DNA of 64,000 bases, taken from a bacterium CG_4_9_14_3_um_filter_65_15 (lineage in GTDB: Bacteria; Krumholzibacteriota; Krumholzibacteriia; LZORAL124-64-63). Location: the NCBI GenBank assembly GCA_002790835.1, contig PFVX01000031.1, positions 1 through 64,000 on the forward strand, in the 5' to 3' direction. This document shows positions 59,935 through 64,000 of the stretch, in pieces. Under the pieces are notes generated by a model, which was not told the origin of the DNA, searched no databases, and saw only the letters and a list, made by a program, of their open reading frames with translations. The translations under genes were made by a program, and so were the position numbers. Numbering within the stretch: the stretch's first letter is position 1; each line of letters begins with the position of its first letter.

Positions 59935-61092
59935 TCACGCCATCACCTTCAGGAGCTGGTCCAGGAAACTCATGCGATCGTACACCGCCATGGTGTCCTG
60001 CCCGCAGCGGGTGACTTGGGTCAGGGAGAATGAATCCTTGGCACCCCGCTCCGCCGGCCAGCCGACCCCTGTTCCCAGCACCACCGGAGCGGTGAACAGG
60101 GTCCAGCGGTCCACGACACCGGCCTGGAGGAAGGACGCGGCGAGGCGCGGTCCGCCCTCGAGCAGCGCGGTGCGCAGGCCGGCCTCGTTCAGCGCGTCCA
60201 GCACGCCCTCGGGATCCAGACGACCATTGCGCGTCGGGACCGCCACCACCTCGGCGCCCGACCTGGCAAGATCGCGCGCACGCCGGCCGGAGAGGGCCGC
60301 GCTTCCGGTCAGGACCAGCCAGGGATCGCTCACCAGGCTGGGATCCAGACTCAGATCGGAGTCCAGACAAACGGGGCGGGGCCGGGCGCGCGGTCCGTCG
60401 CCGGGCTTCCCCGCCAGCCGGGCGTCCAGGCGGGGCCGGTCGGCCAGGACGGTGCCCTCGCCCACGATCACCGCGTCCATCCAGCAGCGGCGGCGGTGCA
60501 CTTCCACCCGTGACAGGGTGCCCGTCAGGTAGACCGGAGCGTGGGAATCCCTCCGCCGGGGATCCGGGGCGAACAGCCCGTCCAGGCTCTGGGCCAGTTT
60601 CAATTCCAGGTAGGGGCGACCGAACCCGCCGGTCACCACGAAGGGCCAGACCAGGTCCAGGGCCTCGCGGGCCATGACCCCCAGCTGGACGGCCACTCCC
60701 CGTTCAGACAGGAAACGGCAACCCCCTCCGGCCACCCGAGGGTTGGGATCGCGGATGGCCGCCACGACCCGACGGATGCCCGACCGGACCACCGTCGGGG
60801 CGCAGGGCGGGGTGCGCCCCTCATGGTTGCAGGGTTCAAGGGTCACGTACAGGGTGGCCCCCGCCGCCTGGGCGCCGGCCTGGGCCAGGGCGACCTGCTC
60901 GGCGTGGGGCTGACCGGCCCGTTGGTGTGCGCCGGAGCCCACGACCTGGCCGTCCTTGACGACGACCGCACCCACCGGCGGGTTGGGCCAGGGCCGCTCA
61001 CCGATGACGCGGGCGACATCGAGAGCCGCCGCCATGAAATTTTCGTCCTGGATCCGGTTCGGATCCACTGTCCGCGTATGAAGGTTGCCCAT
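59935..61092 (-). CDS. ribD: bifunctional pyrimidine deaminase / reductase RibD
   Basis: Catalyses the second and third steps of riboflavin synthesis. The 385-aa protein has the zinc deaminase domain (PNPPVGAVVVKDG, PHAEQVAL, PCNHEGRTPPCAPTVV) and the reductase domain (PYLELKLAQSLDG, DAVIVGEGTVLADRPRLDARL, LLEGGPRLAASFL). ATG 61092 is chosen; its ribosome site is weak and a GTG at 61101 is also possible. First gene of the rib operon, under an FMN riboswitch. Confidence 0.95.
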   Translation of the reverse strand: MGNLHTRTVDPNRIQDENFMAAALDVARVIGERPWPNPPVGAVVVKDGQVVGSGAHQRAGQPHAEQVALAQAGAQAAGATLYVTLEPCNHEGRTPPCAPTVVRSGIRRVVAAIRDPNPRVAGGGCRFLSERGVAVQLGVMAREALDLVWPFVVTGGFGRPYLELKLAQSLDGLFAPDPRRRDSHAPVYLTGTLSRVEVHRRRCWMDAVIVGEGTVLADRPRLDARLAGKPGDGPRARPRPVCLDSDLSLDPSLVSDPWLVLTGSAALSGRRARDLARSGAEVVAVPTRNGRLDPEGVLDALNEAGLRTALLEGGPRLAASFLQAGVVDRWTLFTAPVVLGTGVGWPAERGAKDSFSLTQVTRCGQDTMAVYDRMSFLDQLLKVMA

Positions 61093-61135
61093 GCTTTTCA
61101 CGGGGCTCGGCGGTGGGGAAAGGGGAACACACGAC

Positions 61136-61153
61136 AGGCGCAGGGCTGCGCCT
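61136..61153 (-). other. hairpin between the FMN riboswitch and ribD
   Basis: AGGCGCA (61136-61142) pairs with TGCGCCT (61147-61153) over a 4-nt loop. It lies 17 nt past the riboswitch and 43 nt before ribD, with no T-tract. It could be part of the expression platform, either Rho-dependent or translational; it is not a standard intrinsic terminator. Confidence 0.4.
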
Positions 61154-61170
61154 TCGTTTGCGTCCTCCAA

Positions 61171-61303
61171 CTTCTCCCATCCAGACTTTCACTGTCGGCC
61201 CCGGAATCACACCGGATCAGCAGGCGCGGTCCAGGGGTCTGGTGCGCGAGCTCGCGGGCTGTTACCGCCGGTGGGGATTTCCACCCCGCCCCGAAGTTGA
61301 GGG
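61171..61303 (-). promoter_or_regulatory. FMN riboswitch (RFN element)
   Basis: The minus strand carries the conserved blocks of the RFN element in order: TTCGGGGCGGGGTG, CCGGCGGTAACAGCCCGCGAG, GATCCGGTGTGATTCCGGGG, CCGACAGTGAAAGTCTGGAT and GGGAGAAG. All paired regions P1-P6 can be drawn. It sits directly upstream of ribD, so FMN should repress ribD-ribE-ribBA-ribH. Confidence 0.96.
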
Positions 61304-61345
61304 CTCGGACCCGGACGGACCGGGTCATTCGGGTTTTCAACAAAA

Positions 61346-61374
61346 AGTTAACGCTCCGGCACGGTGCGCGTCAA
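61346..61374 (-). promoter_or_regulatory. candidate promoter of the rib operon
   Basis: Minus strand TTGACG, 17-bp spacer, TTAACT. The -35 matches five of six, the -10 only three. The -35 overlaps the stop of the upstream 438-aa gene. A start near 61339 would place the riboswitch about 36 nt downstream, a normal layout. Confidence 0.5.
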
Positions 61375-62687
61375 GAATCCTTCCGCCGGCGAGGTTCCAC
61401 GTAGCTCGGCTCGGCGATATCTTCGGCGACCGCGGCGAAGCGGCTGCGGGCGACGGCGTAGAAGTCCCGGGCGGGCATCCGGCTGTATCCCAGCTTGATA
61501 TCCGCAACCGGCTCGCCCTGCAGGAACCGCCAATGGTTGAGCAGGGTGGGTTCGACGGCCGGCCACTCGATCTGGATGAAGCGCCGATGGGAAGAGCTGA
61601 GGGTGATGACGGGGTCGTTGCGTTTGGCCGCGAAGTGGATCAGGTCCAGGATGGCCCTGTCATCCACCAGGGGCCGGTCCTCACGGTCCAGGAAGCGGCG
61701 CTGGATGGTCCGGGCCAGATCCGTATCCTGGCCGCCCCAGGCCAGGTCGACCACGTACTTGTCGTAGGTGTCCATGGCGTCCATGGTGAAGGCGCCCAGC
61801 ATGGCGTCGAAACCGTAGCGGCGGCCGATGTACATCAGGGCCAGGTCGTCGCTGACCCCATCGCCTGCGCAACGCCGGAAATACACCTGATCATGCTCGG
61901 GGTATCGGTAGGCCACATCACGGCGATTCACGATCACCCCGGCGTCCACCAGCCCCCGCAGCCGGTCGTCCCCGAATACCGTCTGCCCGGTATCCCCCAG
62001 CCCGCACAGGTTGAACTTTTCCCGATCGACGATGAGGATCTCCCCGCCGCCGATGTGGAACGGCCCGCCGCCGAAGGCCCGCTTGTGATGCATCATGGTC
62101 GTCTCGCGGTAGGTCCAATCGTCCATGAAACCCGCCAGCACCATGCCCGTCAGGAAAGCCCGGGTCTCCACCTTGCGGCCGGCAAAAAGCTCGACGCCGA
62201 ACACCGGACCGTCAGCCAGCACCAGCTCCAGCTCCGGGGTCCACAAGTTGTCCAGGATCCAATCCGAGAATATGCGCAACATGTCGCCGCGCCGTTTGCG
62301 CACCAGATCGCCCCTGGCGTGGGGGGCGGACGCTTCCAGGACCGTCAGCACCCGGTCGAAGGTGGCATCGGGAAACTGCAGGCAGGTGCCCCATTCATCG
62401 GTGAACCAACCGTGCCCGTTCTGGGCCCGGCCCAGCACCGACTGGGGCAGAAGGTCGGTGAGGTTGCGGTGCCCCACGGCAAACCGCTGGCGCATGAGGT
62501 AATCGTAATCCGACCGGACAAGGCGCTCGAACAGTTCACGATTGCGTGGAATGTCCAGAACCCGGATTCCGCTGCGATTGCTTTCCTTGCGGTCGCCCCG
62601 CTCGCGGCTCCCTTTTCCACTGACCCGGTCCAGGAGATCCTCCAGCCGGCCTGCGGGCGACCGTTTTCGTCTGGGTCGTCTGGCCAC
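61371..62687 (-). CDS. unrecognised 438-aa protein after ftsY
   Basis: I do not recognise this family. The first 35 residues are basic (RRPRRKRSPAGRLEDLL). The rest looks like a soluble alpha/beta protein with many acidic and aromatic residues, for example LVRSDYDYLMRQRFAVGHRNLTDLL, FMDDWTYRETTMMHHKRAFGGGPFHIGGGEILIVDREKF and VITLSSSHRRFIQIEWPAVEP. His, Asp and Glu clusters (MMHHK, PFHIGGGE) could bind metal, but no known motif is clear. No signal peptide or membrane helix. The start is GTG 62687 or GTG 62690, with AAGGAGG upstream, 16 bp after ftsY, so probably in one operon with it. Confidence 0.7.
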   Translation of the reverse strand: MARRPRRKRSPAGRLEDLLDRVSGKGSRERGDRKESNRSGIRVLDIPRNRELFERLVRSDYDYLMRQRFAVGHRNLTDLLPQSVLGRAQNGHGWFTDEWGTCLQFPDATFDRVLTVLEASAPHARGDLVRKRRGDMLRIFSDWILDNLWTPELELVLADGPVFGVELFAGRKVETRAFLTGMVLAGFMDDWTYRETTMMHHKRAFGGGPFHIGGGEILIVDREKFNLCGLGDTGQTVFGDDRLRGLVDAGVIVNRRDVAYRYPEHDQVYFRRCAGDGVSDDLALMYIGRRYGFDAMLGAFTMDAMDTYDKYVVDLAWGGQDTDLARTIQRRFLDREDRPLVDDRAILDLIHFAAKRNDPVITLSSSHRRFIQIEWPAVEPTLLNHWRFLQGEPVADIKLGYSRMPARDFYAVARSRFAAVAEDIAEPSYVEPRRRKDS

Positions 62688-62703
62688 CACGCCCTCCTTC
62701 GGC

Positions 62704-63744
62704 TCAGGAGCCGGTGTCATCGCCTTCATCGCCTGCGGCCCAATCGGCGAACAGAGCGGCGGTGAACTGGTCGGGGTCGAAGACGGCGAAATCATCCACC
62801 TTCTCGCCCATTCCCACATACTCCACGGGCAAGCCGAGGGACTCGGCGATCGCCACCACGATCCCGCCCTTGGCCGTACCGTCGAGTTTGGTCAGGATGA
62901 GACCCTGCACGGGAATGGTTTCAGCGAACACGCGCGCCTGGCTCAGACCGTTCTGGCCCGTATTGGCGTCGACGACCAGGAGGGTCTCCGGGTCCCGACC
63001 GGTGCGCTTGCGGATGACCCGCGCCACCTTGCCCAGCTCGTCCATGAGGTTGGCCTTGGTGTGCAGGCGGCCGGCGGTATCGACGATGAGCACGTCGCAA
63101 CCGCGGGCAGCGGCGGCGTTGAGGGCGTCGAAGACCACGGCGGCCGGGTCCGCATTCTGGCCCTGGGCAATGCAGGGGACATCGATGCGCTCGGCCCAGA
63201 TCTGCAGTTGTTGCACGGCCGCCGCCCGGAAGGTGTCCCCGGCCGCAAGCATGACCTTCTTCCCCTGCTGTTGCAACATGTGGGCGAGCTTGGCGATGGA
63301 GGTGGTCTTGCCGGTGCCGTTGACGCCGACGACGAAGATCACGCGCAGCCCCGTAACGGGAGGGGCTGACTCAGCGAGGATCGGTTCACGCTGGGCCTTC
63401 TTTTTCTTCTTCTTGCCCCCGTCGTCCTCCGGGTTCCAGGACACCGGTTTGAATTTGGGTTCGGCGGTGGTCAGGATCCGGCGCACGTCCTTGCCGATGA
63501 CTTCCAGCACCGACTCCAGCGTGGCTTCACCGCCTTCCTCCTTGAGCCTGGTTTCGATGTTGCGCGTGATGGCCACCGCCGACTGCACGCCCATGTCGGC
63601 GGAAATCAGCAACTCCTCGATCTGGTCCAGGGTGTCCTCGTCAAGGCGCACCCGGCCCCCGAACATGTCGCGCATCCGGCCCACGAAACCCTCGCGGGTC
63701 TTGCGCAGACCCTGGCGGAAACGATTGATCACGCCCTTGATCAT
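62704..63744 (-). CDS. ftsY: signal recognition particle receptor FtsY
   Basis: SRP receptor GTPase that docks ribosome-SRP complexes at the membrane. The 346-aa protein has the NG domain only, with no long acidic A domain: N domain about 1-95, P-loop GVNGTGKT at 140-147, DTFRAAAVQQL, DTAGRLHTKANLM, and TKLDGTAKGG near the end. Between N and G domains is an insert of about 25 residues with six Lys in a row (111-116), unusual for the family. ATGA overlap with the preceding acidic-tailed gene. Confidence 0.97.
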   Translation of the reverse strand: MIKGVINRFRQGLRKTREGFVGRMRDMFGGRVRLDEDTLDQIEELLISADMGVQSAVAITRNIETRLKEEGGEATLESVLEVIGKDVRRILTTAEPKFKPVSWNPEDDGGKKKKKKAQREPILAESAPPVTGLRVIFVVGVNGTGKTTSIAKLAHMLQQQGKKVMLAAGDTFRAAAVQQLQIWAERIDVPCIAQGQNADPAAVVFDALNAAAARGCDVLIVDTAGRLHTKANLMDELGKVARVIRKRTGRDPETLLVVDANTGQNGLSQARVFAETIPVQGLILTKLDGTAKGGIVVAIAESLGLPVEYVGMGEKVDDFAVFDPDQFTAALFADWAAGDEGDDTGS

Positions 63745-64000
63745 TCGCTGGCCTCCAGGCTCCGAGTTTCGTCGTCGTTCTCGTCGTCCTCGTCGTCCTC
63801 GTCGAACCCGTCCTCGACCTCCTCGCCCAAGGTCGAGGGATCGTCGGTCGCTTCGGTCTCCTCGACCGTTTCCTCTTCCCGGGAAATCTCCGCCTCGGAG
63901 ACCTCGGGCACCGGCCCGACCTGGACGTCCAGGTTGCGGCGCCGACGGGCGATGGCGTCGCCCAGATCCTGGTCGCTGCGCGTCTCGGCCACGTCGTGGA
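63741..64000 (-). CDS. partial gene with highly acidic C-terminus, upstream of ftsY
   Basis: Only the last 86 codons are in the window. A GTG at 63992 could start a short 83-aa protein, but the frame stays open to the window edge and no ribosome site is visible, so this is more likely the tail of a larger protein. About 50 of the last 60 residues are in Glu/Asp-rich runs (FDEDDEDDENDDE). smc often lies upstream of ftsY, but nothing in this tail identifies SMC. The stop overlaps the ftsY start (ATGA). Confidence 0.55.
   Translation of the reverse strand, partial: HDVAETRSDQDLGDAIARRRRNLDVQVGPVPEVSEAEISREEETVEETEATDDPSTLGEEVEDGFDEDDEDDENDDETRSLEASE

Noticed and set aside
1-64000. tRNA, rRNA, insertion sequences, prophage or defence genes
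   Set aside because: None seen on either strand; the window is core and envelope genes throughout.

Overview
The window is a high-GC bacterial chromosome segment, almost entirely housekeeping genes. About 50 genes lie on the minus strand; only rpmB and a small response regulator lie on the plus strand. The murein genes point to a Gram-negative-type, meso-DAP organism (MurE carries the DNPR signature). A secreted beta-propeller protein ending in a FlgD-like/T9SS-like C-terminal domain, a DUF2723 (TMEM260-like) giant membrane protein and a YfhO protein fit the FCB superphylum (Krumholzibacteriota/Eisenbacteria-like lineages). That placement is inference from gene content; nothing in the window proves a taxon. 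Start codons are often GTG or TTG, and neighbouring genes are very often joined by ATGA or GTGA overlaps.

Layout, read in the direction of transcription (right to left). (1) 64000-61371: end of an acidic-tailed gene, ftsY, and an unrecognised 438-aa gene. (2) 61374-53399: sigma70-like promoter, FMN riboswitch, ribD-ribE-ribBA-ribH, a DinB-like gene, a terminator, then nusB-methyltransferase-GT4-flippase-like membrane protein. (3) 53307-47614: DUF2723 protein, NAD-dependent epimerase and two GT2 glycosyltransferases. (4) 47579-34570: a well-formed promoter driving eight overlapping genes for a surface polysaccharide (YfhO protein, polyprenol-phosphate glycosyltransferase, GT2/phosphoglycosyltransferase fusion, PorZ-like propeller, CapD-like dehydratase, aminotransferase, GNAT-like transferase, Wzx-like flippase). 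(5) 34399-14956: a division and cell wall (dcw) cluster, mraZ-[STAS-like]-rsmH-ftsL-ftsI-murE-murF-mraY-murD-ftsW-murG-murC-ftsQ-ftsA-ftsZ-[TPR], preceded by a promoter with three 10-bp-spaced repeats that look like a MraZ operator. murB and ddl are absent from it. (6) 14934-12724: response regulator, a TPR/parvulin exported protein, and rpmB. (7) 12534-10420: recG. (8) 10398-4853: rimP-nusA-L7Ae-infB, with an intrinsic terminator between promoter and first gene. (9) 4433-872: a fused rbfA/nrnA-type gene, truB and ribF, again with a leader terminator, then cysC.

The most unusual signals are: a pair of about 90-nt hairpins (4480-4570 and 4761-4850) whose 30-bp stems are unrelated in sequence but near-perfectly self-complementary, while their 30-nt loops are 27/30 identical; the in-frame fusion of ribosome biogenesis factor RbfA to a DHH/DHHA1 nanoRNase-type phosphoesterase; a GT2 fused to a phosphoglycosyltransferase-like module whose catalytic Asp-Glu appears lost; a STAS-like gene inside the dcw cluster; paired leader terminators in two translation-factor operons; and a glycosyltransferase that appears to start at CTG.
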